Shown: in pieces, positions 45,670-54,917 of the stretch
Position numbering within the stretch: the stretch's first letter is position 1
Layout: each line of letters starts with the position of its first letter
Assembly: GCA_034931985.1 (NCBI GenBank)
Contig: JAYGHB010000018.1
Location: 1-64,000, forward strand
Origin: Halotia wernerae
GTDB lineage: Bacteria; Cyanobacteriota; Cyanobacteriia; Cyanobacteriales; Nostocaceae
Length of the DNA: 64,000 nt
Direction of reading: 5' to 3'
Made by a program: the position numbers and the translations under genes
Notes under the pieces: generated by a model
What the model saw: only the letters and a program-made list of their open reading frames with translations
What the model was told of the DNA's origin: nothing
The model's database searches: none

Positions 45670-46092
45670 CTATAACTCTACACCATATTTTGTTGCAACT
45701 TGAGTAAATTTCTCACATTGCTCTTGTGACGCGTGAGTTATGATTGCTTCTGCTTGTTCTGGAGTGTTACCTTCTTTAGGAATTAAATACTTGACATACA
45801 GTGATACAAAATCGGCTACGATCGCTAAACCTGACAAACCATGCTTATCAGCTTCCTTGCCTGCGATCGCTGCAACAAGACCTGCTTTAATTGGATCTGG
45901 TTTAACTTTCATGAACTGATCAACAAGTTTGGGGATGTAGTCTGCTGGTGGTAAGTTATTTAACTTACTTGTATCTGGAGTAAAGTTACATCCTGCTGAT
46001 TTTGCCTGCTCTAAAACACACCATTCTATAAATTCTTGCAGTGCTGTTTCAGGAAGACGAGAAAGATATTTATGTAGCGCTATATCAGACAC
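45670..46092 (-). CDS. Conserved hypothetical helical protein
   Basis: A 140-residue, mostly helical, soluble protein (MSDIALHKYLSRLPETALQE; LVAAIAGKEADKHGLSGLAI). I do not recognise the family. No signal peptide or membrane helix is visible. It lies between VapC (convergent) and hypB (same strand, 129 nt after), and may be downstream of the hyp transcript by read-through, but there is no link by motif. Confidence 0.6.
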   Translation of the reverse strand: MSDIALHKYLSRLPETALQEFIEWCVLEQAKSAGCNFTPDTSKLNNLPPADYIPKLVDQFMKVKPDPIKAGLVAAIAGKEADKHGLSGLAIVADFVSLYVKYLIPKEGNTPEQAEAIITHASQEQCEKFTQVATKYGVEL

Positions 46093-46221
46093 AAGCTTAC
46101 CATGTAAATTTCTGTTTTTTTGGAGTGCATTAAGGTAAGCCTAGCGCACTGTTTCTACAAGTTTTAGTGTGTTATGCTACGACTTTTGAATAAAAGGCAT
46201 TGGGCATTGGTTATTTCTCCC

Positions 46222-47106
46222 TCATCTTTGCCACTCCCTAATCCCTGATAACTTGCTTGAGATGTTCTTGTCCTCAGTGACAAAAAGCTTTTGCAATAAC
46301 CATTTGTACCAATCATCTAATCCAGTTCCTATACTTGCGGAAACCTGAAAAATTTGAATTTGGGGATTCACCTGTTGAGCATATTCTATACACTTCTGCA
46401 CATCAAATTGTACATAAGGCAGTAAATCAATTTTGGTAATAATCATTATCTCACTAGCACGGAAGATGTGAGGATATTTGATTGGCTTATCTTCTCCCTC
46501 TGTAACCGAGAGAATTACCACTTTTGCCTGTTCTCCCAAGTCAAATAAAGCCGGACAAACTAAATTACCAACATTCTCTATCATCACAACTGAATTTAGT
46601 GGCGGATTGAGTTGTTGTAAACCCCTGTCAATCATTGATGCATCTAAATGACAACCTGTGCCTGTATTTATTTGGACAACTTTACAACCTGTTTCTTTAA
46701 TTTTTTGGGCATCGTTAACTGTTTCTTGGTCGCCTTCAATCACATTGATAGGCAATTCGTGCTTTAAATCATTAATAGTACGAATTAATAAAGTCGTTTT
46801 CCCTGCACCAGGAGAACTCATTAAATTTAGAGCTAAAATATTTCGACCTTTAAACCAGCCGCGATTTTGGGCAGCTATGAGATTATTTTTGGCTAAAATG
46901 TCTTGTTCTAAAGATATAGTTGTGCCGTGTATTTTGGCATGAACTTGAGATCCTTCGGTGTGAGGCTCGTGACTGTGAGCATGAGTAACGACAGTACCAT
47001 CTGATAAGGTATGAGTATGGTGATGTTGACTATGTTCAATTTCACCCGTTTCCACATTAGTAATTTTACCTTCCGCATCATCCGAACAACCGCAAGTTAC
47101 ACACAT
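46222..47106 (-). CDS. hypB: Hydrogenase nickel incorporation GTPase HypB
   Basis: A 294-residue protein. The N-terminus has C-V-T-C-G-C and then a His-rich stretch (HSQHHHTHTLSDG and HAHSHEPH) for nickel storage. The GTPase domain has the P-loop SSPGAGKTTLL, the metal-binding GTGCHLDA, and ITKIDLLPY (N/T-K-x-D). It loads nickel into the [NiFe] hydrogenase large subunit with HypA. Its ATG lies inside the end of hypA (10-nt overlap). Confidence 0.96.
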   Translation of the reverse strand: MCVTCGCSDDAEGKITNVETGEIEHSQHHHTHTLSDGTVVTHAHSHEPHTEGSQVHAKIHGTTISLEQDILAKNNLIAAQNRGWFKGRNILALNLMSSPGAGKTTLLIRTINDLKHELPINVIEGDQETVNDAQKIKETGCKVVQINTGTGCHLDASMIDRGLQQLNPPLNSVVMIENVGNLVCPALFDLGEQAKVVILSVTEGEDKPIKYPHIFRASEIMIITKIDLLPYVQFDVQKCIEYAQQVNPQIQIFQVSASIGTGLDDWYKWLLQKLFVTEDKNISSKLSGIREWQR

Positions 47107-47438
47107 ACTTCCTCTATTTCTATTTCTTTAATTTTTAGTTCTTCACCAGCTATTAAATTTAATTGCACGCTCCCACAGTTACAAATACCAAAAGGTTTAT
47201 CTAGATAAATTTCTGCACCACATTGACGACACTTTGCTAAACCAGGAATTTCGATAATTTCTAATGTTGCCCCTGCTAAAACTGTATTTTGAGTGCAAAT
47301 ATCAAAACAAAATTGTATGGCATCTGGAAGAATTGCTGAAAGTTTACCAATTTCTAATACAACTCGTTGCACTTTTGATCCTTGGGCGTGTTCAGTGACA
47401 ATTGCCACAATATTTTGGGTAATTCCGAGTTCATGCAT
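47097..47438 (-). CDS. hypA: Hydrogenase maturation nickel chaperone HypA
   Basis: From the ATG at 47438 the protein is 113 residues and starts MHELGITQN; HypA needs Met-His at the N-terminus for nickel, so this start is preferred over an upstream one at 47465. The zinc site is CRQCGAEIYLDKPFGICNCG: C-x2-C followed by C-x-C, one residue shorter than the enterobacterial C-x2-C. It partners HypB. Confidence 0.94.
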   Translation of the reverse strand: MHELGITQNIVAIVTEHAQGSKVQRVVLEIGKLSAILPDAIQFCFDICTQNTVLAGATLEIIEIPGLAKCRQCGAEIYLDKPFGICNCGSVQLNLIAGEELKIKEIEIEEVCV

Positions 47439-47458
47439 AAGATAGAATATATTAAATT

Positions 47459-48559
47459 TTAACAAATTCGTGGTAGTTGATCACCAACGAGCATATCAAC
47501 GATACGTTCAGCGTTAAAAGCTGTTTTTAACAAGACAATCCCTGGAGGTGAAGGAATAATTTCGCCAATAATACACGCATCTTTCCCGGCTGGATGAGAT
47601 TGCATAGCTGATAAAACATTCTCAGCATTCTCTTGCCCTACTATTACTACCAATTTACCTTCATTAGCTAAATACAATGGGTCTAAACCCAAAATCTCAC
47701 AAACTCCCTTGACCTCTTCTCGCACTAGAATCGACTCTTCATAAATACGAATACCTACTTTAGAACTCAGGGCAAATTCATTTAAAACTGTGGCTAAACC
47801 GCCGCGTGTAGCATCTCGCATCGCATGAATTTCGGGACATACTTTGAGGATAGTTTCTACTAAATTATGTAACGGCTGACAGTCACTTTCTATATTAGTT
47901 TCTAATGCTAGTTCTCCACGGGCTACTAAAATAGCAGTACCATGATTACCCAGTTCACCATTAATAATTACAACATCTCCTGGCTGAATATTGTGGGCAG
48001 AAATATTCACTCCTGTAGGGATAACTCCAACGCCAGCAGTATTAATAAATAGTTTATCAGCAGCACCACGATGTACAACTTTTGTGTCACCTGTAACAAT
48101 TTGCACACCTGCTTTGAGCGCGGCTGCTTTCATGCTAGCAGCAACTTGTCGCAAGGTTTCTACAGGTAATCCTTCTTCTAAAATAACACTACAAGTCAGA
48201 TACAAAGGTTTAGCACCACTAACAGCTAAATCATTAACTGTGCCATTGATGGCTAATTCTCCAATATCACCACCAGGAAAAAATAAAGGGTCTACAACAT
48301 AAGAATCTGTAGTAAAGGCGAGTCTGTCTCCCTGTTGCATGAGACTAGCTAAATTTAAACTAGCTTGGTCTTCTAGTTGGGAAAGAATAGGATTATTAAA
48401 ATTACTGACAAAAATATCATCAATCAAATCGCGCATGGCTTTACCACCGCTACCATGTGCTAACGTGATATGAGTATCTCGCACTTTACCTTGACGATGG
48501 CGGACTTGTTCAATTTTCTGAAATAGAGAATTTTGTGTTTGATTAGGATAAATATTCAT
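47459..48559 (-). CDS. hypE: Hydrogenase maturation protein HypE (carbamoyl dehydratase)
   Basis: A 366-residue PurM-like ATPase ending in P-R-I-C, whose C-terminal Cys is carbamoylated by HypF then dehydrated to thiocyanate, the CN source for the NiFe active site. THITLAHGSGGKAMRDLIDD at the N-terminus and VHRGAADKLFINTAGVG are family features. The stop lies 20 nt before the hypA start. Confidence 0.96.
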   Translation of the reverse strand: MNIYPNQTQNSLFQKIEQVRHRQGKVRDTHITLAHGSGGKAMRDLIDDIFVSNFNNPILSQLEDQASLNLASLMQQGDRLAFTTDSYVVDPLFFPGGDIGELAINGTVNDLAVSGAKPLYLTCSVILEEGLPVETLRQVAASMKAAALKAGVQIVTGDTKVVHRGAADKLFINTAGVGVIPTGVNISAHNIQPGDVVIINGELGNHGTAILVARGELALETNIESDCQPLHNLVETILKVCPEIHAMRDATRGGLATVLNEFALSSKVGIRIYEESILVREEVKGVCEILGLDPLYLANEGKLVVIVGQENAENVLSAMQSHPAGKDACIIGEIIPSPPGIVLLKTAFNAERIVDMLVGDQLPRIC

Positions 48560-48698
48560 ATTTCTAATAATGACAATTTTGCTAATGAAATAATCATAAA
48601 AATGAGCAACTAAACCGTATTAAGGCGCGTGCGATTATAGCACCTTACAAGTCAATAACAAATTTTATCTGCCTGTCTCATCATGTTTACCACGATGT

Positions 48699-49814
48699 CT
48701 ATTTCGTCGCTACATTAGAAAATCTGCCGTATTTGTAATAGGCTGCACAAGCACCTTCAGAAGACACCATACAAGTTCCAATGGGTGTTTCTGGTGTGCA
48801 AGCTGTACCAAATACTTTGCATTCCCAAGGTTTTAAAACTCCTTTGAGAATTTCACCACATTGACAAGCTTTGTGGTCAGCAACTTTCAAATTAGGAATG
48901 GTAAATTTAAGTTCAGCGTCAAATTGTGCATATTCATCACGAATTTTTAAGCCGGAATACGGTATTTCACCTAAGCCACGCCAATCAAAATTTTCTCGCA
49001 CAGCAAAAACTTGATTCATAGCTGCTAGCGCTACTTGATTGCCAGCTTTTTGTACGAGTCTGTTATATTGGTTTTCAACTTCGCAACGATTTTCTACTAG
49101 CTGTTGTAGTAGCATCCAAATTGATTGAAGAATATCTAAAGGTTCAAATCCTGAAACAACAATTGGTTTATGATATTGCTGCGAAATAAATTCATAAGGC
49201 TCAGTACCAATTACCATACTGACATGACCAGGGCCAACAAATCCATCTAGTTGCAAGTCGGGATTATCTAGTAATGCTTGTAATGCAGGAATCACGAGAA
49301 CGTGGTTACAAAACATACTAAAGTTAGGAATTTTTTCGGTCGCTGCTTGCAGGATGGTGAGGGATGTGCTGGGGGCGGTGGTTTCAAAGCCGAGGGCGAA
49401 GAAAACAATTTCTTTGTCAGGATTGTTTCTGGCAATTTGGAGGCTATCTAGGGGAGAATACACCATGCGGATATCTGCGCCTGTAGCTCTGGCTTGCAGT
49501 AAGCTGGTGTTGGAACCAGGAACCCGCATTGTGTCGCCAAATGTGGCTAAAATGACATTAGGATTTTGAGAGATAGCGATCGCATCGTCTAATCTACCCT
49601 TGGGCATAACGCATACTGGACAACCAGGCCCATGAATTAATTCTAGAGAGTCGGGCAATATTTCTTCTATACCGTATTTAAATATGGAATGGGTATGACC
49701 GCCGCATACTTCCATGATTTTGATCGGTTTATTTAGCTGATGGCATAGTTTTTCAATTTCGCGGCGTAAGGCTTCAGCTTTTTCTGGTTCGCGGAATTCG
49801 TCTACGTATTTCAT
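48699..49814 (-). CDS. hypD: Hydrogenase maturation protein HypD
   Basis: A 371-residue iron-sulfur protein. MEVCGGHTHSIFKYGI holds the first Cys, HGPGCPVCVMPKG the Cys pair for the Fe site, and the C-terminal part (HKACQCGEILKG, ACTPETPIGTCMVSSEGACA in two parts) the 4Fe-4S ligands. With HypC it assembles the Fe(CN)2CO unit. 139 nt separate it from hypE, with no gene in between. Confidence 0.96.
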   Translation of the reverse strand: MKYVDEFREPEKAEALRREIEKLCHQLNKPIKIMEVCGGHTHSIFKYGIEEILPDSLELIHGPGCPVCVMPKGRLDDAIAISQNPNVILATFGDTMRVPGSNTSLLQARATGADIRMVYSPLDSLQIARNNPDKEIVFFALGFETTAPSTSLTILQAATEKIPNFSMFCNHVLVIPALQALLDNPDLQLDGFVGPGHVSMVIGTEPYEFISQQYHKPIVVSGFEPLDILQSIWMLLQQLVENRCEVENQYNRLVQKAGNQVALAAMNQVFAVRENFDWRGLGEIPYSGLKIRDEYAQFDAELKFTIPNLKVADHKACQCGEILKGVLKPWECKVFGTACTPETPIGTCMVSSEGACAAYYKYGRFSNVATK

Positions 49815-49927
49815 GGGAAGTGAGGAGTAAGGAGTTTTATATGTGAGTTAATTTCGCTTTTATAGTAAGAGAATTTTTGAACTAACCGCAGAGGCGCAGG
49901 GAACACACAGAAGAAGAAATAGATTAT

Positions 49928-50188
49928 TTAATTATTAACTACGGCTTGTGCTGCGGCGAGTTCTTCTAGTAGTTGTAATGTTTCTGCTGCTTCTTGTTCG
50001 TTAATACGATTCATGGCAAAACCAACGTGAACTAATACCCAATCACCAATACAAGCTTCGGGGGGATGTTGTTCGTCAACGATGCAAGCAATATTGACTT
50101 GGCGTTTGACACCAGCAATGTTGACAATAGCTAGTTTATGGTTTATGTCAGTTATTTTGACAATTTGACCAGGGATTCCTAAGCACAT
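49928..50188 (-). CDS. hypC: Hydrogenase assembly chaperone HypC
   Basis: The ATG at 50188 gives an 86-residue protein starting MCLGIPGQIVKI; the Cys at position 2 is essential in HypC, so this start is chosen over an upstream in-frame Met at 50272 that lies in repeat DNA. GDWVLVHVGFAMNRINEQEA is the second motif. It carries iron between HypD and the large subunit. Confidence 0.96.
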   Translation of the reverse strand: MCLGIPGQIVKITDINHKLAIVNIAGVKRQVNIACIVDEQHPPEACIGDWVLVHVGFAMNRINEQEAAETLQLLEELAAAQAVVNN

Positions 50189-50235
50189 TTTTATTTTCCT
50201 GTTTGAAGATAAACAAACCGCAGAGGCACAGAGGA

Positions 50236-50279
50236 GGACACTTGCGTGCGGGGGTTCCCCCCCGTTGAGCAAAGTGTCC
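50236..50279. repeat. GGACACTT-bounded palindrome nested in another repeat
   Basis: GGACACTT (50236-50243) and AAGTGTCC (50272-50279) bound a 44-bp segment with an inner GGGGGTTCCCCC palindrome. Outside it is a split CGCAGAGGCACAGAGG / GACACAGAGAGAAGAA repeat, as if the small element had inserted into the larger one. Same termini as at 6299-6378. Confidence 0.6.
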
Positions 50280-50319
50280 GTGACACAGAGAGAAGAATTT
50301 AATAAAATTAATATAATAT

Positions 50320-52674
50320 TTAAGATATCAATTTAGCCGCTGTAATCACGGCTTGACCTAACGATAAACCGCCGTCATTAGCAGGAACTAAACTGTGAGT
50401 GAGTACATTTATTCCTAATTTTTGTAAACCGTTAGTAACTTGCTCTAACAGAATACAATTTTGAAATACTCCTCCTGATAGGGCAACTTGATGAATCACG
50501 TTTGTTTGACAAAGACGCTTTACCATTTCGACAATGATATTAGCTAAACTTTGGTGAAATTTTGCAGCTATAACTGGTTGAGGAATTTGTTGCTGTAAGT
50601 CATCAAGTAAGGCTTGCCACATTAGACATGGGTCTATACAATAAATGTTATCTGAAAAGCTGAAGTTAAAAGGGTAGATTAGCGTTTCTTCATGATTATT
50701 TAAGGTGTGACTCTTGGCTAAAGCTTCCATTGCGATCGCAGCTTGTCCTTCATAGCTACATTCTTCTGGATAAATACCGATAGCCGCCGCTACTGCATCG
50801 AACAACCGCCCTACTGAGGAAGCTGGAGGAGAATTAATTCCTGTTTTTATCAGCTGATTCAGTAGGTTTAGTGACTTTTTATTGAGAAATTTTACGATTT
50901 CTAATTCTGAATATTTTTGTTGGCAATCATCCCACAAATTAGCCGATATTAATTGGGCATAAGTATTACGCCAAGGTTGATAAATAGCTTGTTCACCGCC
51001 AATCATAGCTACTGGTTCAAATGTTGCTAATCTCTGGAATTGACGGTAATCTGCTAAGAGAAATTCTCCACCCCAAAATGTGTCATCTTCACCGTAACCT
51101 AATCCATCTAAAGCAATGCCTAAAATTGGGGGTGAATCTAAAGGAATATTATTCTCTGCCATGCAGGCGGCAATATGGGCGTGGTGATGTTGAATTTGGT
51201 ACAGTTGAATTTGATTAGCAGTTGCTAGTTGTTTACCAAGTTTAGTTGAAAGATATTCAGGATGTTTATCAACGGCTATAGCTTGGAGTTGATGTTCAAA
51301 TAAATTTAAGTATAAATTTAATGTCTCTTGGTAGGCATTAAAAGCAGCAGCATTTTCTAAGTCTCCCAAATGTTGAGAAAGAATTACTTCTCCTTCTCGC
51401 AATAGACAAAAGGTATTTTTTAACTCACTACCCATTGCTAAAATCTGCGGAACGTTCTTAAACCCCGGTGGTAACTTAATCGGTGCTGGTGCGTATCCTC
51501 TAGCACGGCGAATTATTTGCACTTTATCATTAACAACCCGCACAACTGAATCATCTACTCTGTTGACAATTTCCCGATTGTGGAGAAGCAAATAATCAGC
51601 TATTTGACCTAATTTTTCCCTTGCATCATCATTATCAATACATTGCGGTTCATCAGCAAAATTGCCACTAGTTAAAACAATTGGGCGATTCATCCGCCTG
51701 AGAATTAAATGATGTAAAGGCGTATAAGGTAGCATGAAACCAAGAGTATCTTGCCCTGGCGCTACCGACACAGCAATAGAAAATTCCTTAGTCCCTAGTT
51801 CCTTTTTTTGTAACAGAACAATCGGCGCGGCGGAACTTGCCAATAATTCTCTTTCCTTAATACTGAGGATGCAATATTCCTCAATTACCGCTATATCCCG
51901 CGCCATTAAAGCAAAGGGTTTATGATAGCGTCTTTTGCGCTGACGCAGTTTTTGTACTGCTGTTTCTTGCGTTGCATCACAAGCCAAATGAATACCACCT
52001 AAACCCTTAATTGCGACAATCTCACCTTTCTGCAACAGTGTACAAACAGCATCCACATCATCCAGCATCGAGAACATAGAAGCTGTTACAGGTTTACCAT
52101 CAGCACGTTCTAACCAAGCTGTAGGGCCGCACTTATGACAAGCTATAGGTTGGGCATGAAAACGACGATTTTCAACATTATGGTATGAGTTTTCACATTC
52201 TGGACACATAGCAAACGCAGACATACTGGTATTACATCTGTCGTAAGGAATTGCATGAATAATACTCAGACGGGGACCGCAATGAGTGCAGTTAGTAAAC
52301 GGGTAACGATAAAAACGACTAAAGGGGTCGAAAATTTCTTGTTGACATTGGGGACAAGTCGCAGCGTCAGGGACAATTTCTGTTTTGATTGCATTAGTAA
52401 CACTATTAGAAATTACAAAATCATCAAAATTAAATTTACCTATATAGGGAGTGCGTATCAGTTCATTTATTTTTGCCAACGGCGGACATTCTTGGTGTAA
52501 TCTGGTGACAAATTCTGTTAAAGCGGCTTCGCTACCAGATACCCGAATTAACACACCTTGTCCATCATTAAAAACATCTCCACGCAAATTGCAGGCTTTC
52601 GCCAGACGATATACAGTTGGGCGAAATCCTACCCCTTGCACAGTACCGCGAACTCGAATTTCTTCAACCGTCAT
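50320..52674 (-). CDS. hypF: Carbamoyltransferase HypF
   Basis: A 784-residue multi-domain enzyme. Acylphosphatase domain first (RGTVQGVGFRPTVYRLA), two Zn-finger pairs (CPQCQQEI, CTHCGP; CPECENSYHN, CHKCGP), a YrdC-like domain (about 200-390), then a Kae1-like domain with HHHAHIAACM. It transfers the carbamoyl group to HypE. Its ATG follows the NHL-repeat gene by 140 nt that contain an ACGCAGAGGCGCAGAGACGC repeat. Confidence 0.97.
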   Translation of the reverse strand: MTVEEIRVRGTVQGVGFRPTVYRLAKACNLRGDVFNDGQGVLIRVSGSEAALTEFVTRLHQECPPLAKINELIRTPYIGKFNFDDFVISNSVTNAIKTEIVPDAATCPQCQQEIFDPFSRFYRYPFTNCTHCGPRLSIIHAIPYDRCNTSMSAFAMCPECENSYHNVENRRFHAQPIACHKCGPTAWLERADGKPVTASMFSMLDDVDAVCTLLQKGEIVAIKGLGGIHLACDATQETAVQKLRQRKRRYHKPFALMARDIAVIEEYCILSIKERELLASSAAPIVLLQKKELGTKEFSIAVSVAPGQDTLGFMLPYTPLHHLILRRMNRPIVLTSGNFADEPQCIDNDDAREKLGQIADYLLLHNREIVNRVDDSVVRVVNDKVQIIRRARGYAPAPIKLPPGFKNVPQILAMGSELKNTFCLLREGEVILSQHLGDLENAAAFNAYQETLNLYLNLFEHQLQAIAVDKHPEYLSTKLGKQLATANQIQLYQIQHHHAHIAACMAENNIPLDSPPILGIALDGLGYGEDDTFWGGEFLLADYRQFQRLATFEPVAMIGGEQAIYQPWRNTYAQLISANLWDDCQQKYSELEIVKFLNKKSLNLLNQLIKTGINSPPASSVGRLFDAVAAAIGIYPEECSYEGQAAIAMEALAKSHTLNNHEETLIYPFNFSFSDNIYCIDPCLMWQALLDDLQQQIPQPVIAAKFHQSLANIIVEMVKRLCQTNVIHQVALSGGVFQNCILLEQVTNGLQKLGINVLTHSLVPANDGGLSLGQAVITAAKLIS

Positions 52675-52814
52675 AGGCTATTGTACATCGAATTTACTTT
52701 TTTTGTTTTCTCTGAGTCTTGAATGATTTATCTCACGCAGAGGCGCAGAGACGCAGAGAGAAGAAGGAGTTTTAGATTTCAACACAAATTTTATCCCTTG
52801 ATTTAGGAACACCC

Positions 52815-54032
52815 TTAATTCAAGCGCCACAGCAATATTCGGTTATTACCAGAATCAGCGATTACCGCAGTTTGTCCACAAATCTTGACTCCATAGCACC
52901 AATTTAAACTTTCTCTGGTTGGCAATCCGAAATTGCGATTTTCACCTTTGCTTTGAAAATTTATTTGTCCTACTAACGTATCCGCGACTGCACCTTGCAG
53001 TGATAAAATTGATTCCAGCTTCTTCCATCCTAACAACCGAGAGTTAGCTGTATCTGCAACTACTAACCAATCATCAGCCACTCCCACACCATAAGGCATA
53101 CTCAAACTACTAGCATTAGGAAAATAAACTCCTTGATTCATCTCCACACAATCAAAGCTTTTTTGTCCTAATACTACCGCACACGGGGTATTATTTTCCG
53201 TAGGCATTCCTTGCCAAATCATCACGCGGTTGTTACCTGCGTCAGCAACAACCAAATTATCTCCCCAAAAGGCGATATCGTGACACCAACGCATACTCGC
53301 TGCTGTGGGAGAACCACCGCCATTTTCATTGCGAGATATCATATCTGGTTGTCCTAAGACTAAATCAGCAGGCTGACCATTTTCTGTAGGTAATTGCTGC
53401 CAAATTAATACCCGGCGATTACCTGTATCGGTGACGAATAGCCGTCCTTGATGATAGAAAATACCATAAGGCCAATGCATTGTGTTAGCAGATACTTGTT
53501 GAGTTCCTCTATTTGGTTCATTATCAATAAAATTCGCTTGTCCTAATACAAAATCTGCCGGAACATTGTTATCTGCTGGTAAATTATGCCAAATTAAAAC
53601 GCGATGGTTCCAAACATCTGCTAATGCTAATCCTGCACCACAAGCACAAATTCCCGTTGGCACACTAACAGTTGTTCTTCCTGGTATGCCTTTGGCATTT
53701 TGTCCCTCATGGTAAAAGTCTGGCTGTCCAATTACCCAATCAGCTGGTTGACTATCTTGATTGGGTAAATTTCGCCATCCTAATAACCGATGATGTCCTG
53801 TATCTGATACCCACAATGGCCCAGTTTCAGAAAGTAAACAAGCACCACGAGGGCCAAACATTGTTGTAGGACTTGGTGTTATAGGCGTAACTAATTCTTG
53901 CGGTTCAATAATATTGCCTAAAATTATCTCTGCACCTTGAGGTGATAGAAGCAAGTTTTGGTAATGTACTGTTTTTTTTAGTGGCAATTTTAGTTGGGGA
54001 GTAATTATAAGTAAACCATAATTACTATCCAA
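52815..54032 (-). CDS. NHL-repeat protein of the extended hyp cluster
   Basis: A 405-residue beta-propeller protein with at least five repeats of the form D-T-G-x-x-R-x-L-x-W (GHHRLLGW, NHRVLIWHNLP, TGNRRVLIWQQLP, AGNNRVMIW, ANSRLLGW, SGNNRILLW) followed by P-A-D-x-V-x-G-Q. No signal peptide is obvious. In Nostoc a gene of this type precedes hypF in an extended hyp operon and is proposed to take part in uptake-hydrogenase (small subunit) maturation. Role in this organism is inferred from position. Confidence 0.83.
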   Translation of the reverse strand: MDSNYGLLIITPQLKLPLKKTVHYQNLLLSPQGAEIILGNIIEPQELVTPITPSPTTMFGPRGACLLSETGPLWVSDTGHHRLLGWRNLPNQDSQPADWVIGQPDFYHEGQNAKGIPGRTTVSVPTGICACGAGLALADVWNHRVLIWHNLPADNNVPADFVLGQANFIDNEPNRGTQQVSANTMHWPYGIFYHQGRLFVTDTGNRRVLIWQQLPTENGQPADLVLGQPDMISRNENGGGSPTAASMRWCHDIAFWGDNLVVADAGNNRVMIWQGMPTENNTPCAVVLGQKSFDCVEMNQGVYFPNASSLSMPYGVGVADDWLVVADTANSRLLGWKKLESILSLQGAVADTLVGQINFQSKGENRNFGLPTRESLNWCYGVKICGQTAVIADSGNNRILLWRLN

Positions 54033-54220
54033 CCTTATCGGCCTATACAGATGTGTATCAACAGTAGCAGTTCATAGTTAATCTTAATTCGTTTTAAACT
54101 AACATCCTTTTCAAAGCTCGATCAATTTTTTTGTTTCAAGTTTCAAAAGGATGTTCTGTACAAGCAAGCAAGCAAAGTTACGTGTTTTACTCTTCTGGTT
54201 ATGAAGGTAAAAACTATAAA

Positions 54221-54778
54221 TTAGTTTACCGTAGATAAACTCACTGTAATTGAACCATCATTATCATCATAAAGACTCTTTACATCATTAGTTGCAAAAT
54301 ATACAGTTTGTCCACTTGTTAAGTCAAAAGTACCGTTCGCACCTGATGCAATACATTCCCCTTGTTTCGTTCTTACTACTAATGCCCCTAATGCAAACCC
54401 AGGACACAGCTTATTTGAATTAGCAGCAAATTCGCCAGAACCATTAGGAGAAATTAAACCTTTTGGTAAGTTATTTCCAGAGACATTTTGAGGAATAATG
54501 CTCCACTGTCCCTTAGCTTCAAACTTAATTCTTACAGGTTTATTTTCAGGATTTTTAAATGGAGTACCTTGGATATATCTGGCATCAACCTCAATCACTC
54601 TTTCTTGTCCTGAAGAAGAAACTTGAGTAGTCTCGGCCGGCCCAGATGTAGGAGATGGTGGTGTTTGAGGCTTAAAAACTTGAACAATTGCTAATATTCC
54701 ACCTAGTACACCTGCAATTCCTGTGAGAATACCAGGCACTGTAGTCCAGAAACCGCCCTGTTGAGTATTGTCGCTCAT
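54221..54778 (-). CDS. Membrane-anchored protein with PA-IL-like lectin-fold C-terminus
   Basis: 185 residues from the ATG at 54778, which follows an AAGGG ribosome site by 8 nt. One membrane helix (TVPGILTGIAGVLGGILAIV), a Pro/Ser-rich linker, then a beta domain: IKFEAKGQWSIIPQ, ALVVRTKQGECIASGANGTF, and VYFATNDVKSLYDDNDGSIT. The last segment resembles the calcium-binding N-D ... D-N-D-G-S of galactose-specific lectin PA-IL (LecA). It is inserted between the NHL and NifU-Rieske genes. Sugar binding is not shown. Confidence 0.65.
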   Translation of the reverse strand: MSDNTQQGGFWTTVPGILTGIAGVLGGILAIVQVFKPQTPPSPTSGPAETTQVSSSGQERVIEVDARYIQGTPFKNPENKPVRIKFEAKGQWSIIPQNVSGNNLPKGLISPNGSGEFAANSNKLCPGFALGALVVRTKQGECIASGANGTFDLTSGQTVYFATNDVKSLYDDNDGSITVSLSTVN

Positions 54779-54917
54779 GAATAACACCCTTAGTTTTTTT
54801 ATCTATAAAACAGAATGCTCTTGTCTACAAACTATGATTGTCGTTTTCCGCAATCTTGTGCTAAGAAGTTTGCAAATCTGAGATATCTGAATAAGATTTA
54901 AACGCTCAACAGCAGTT

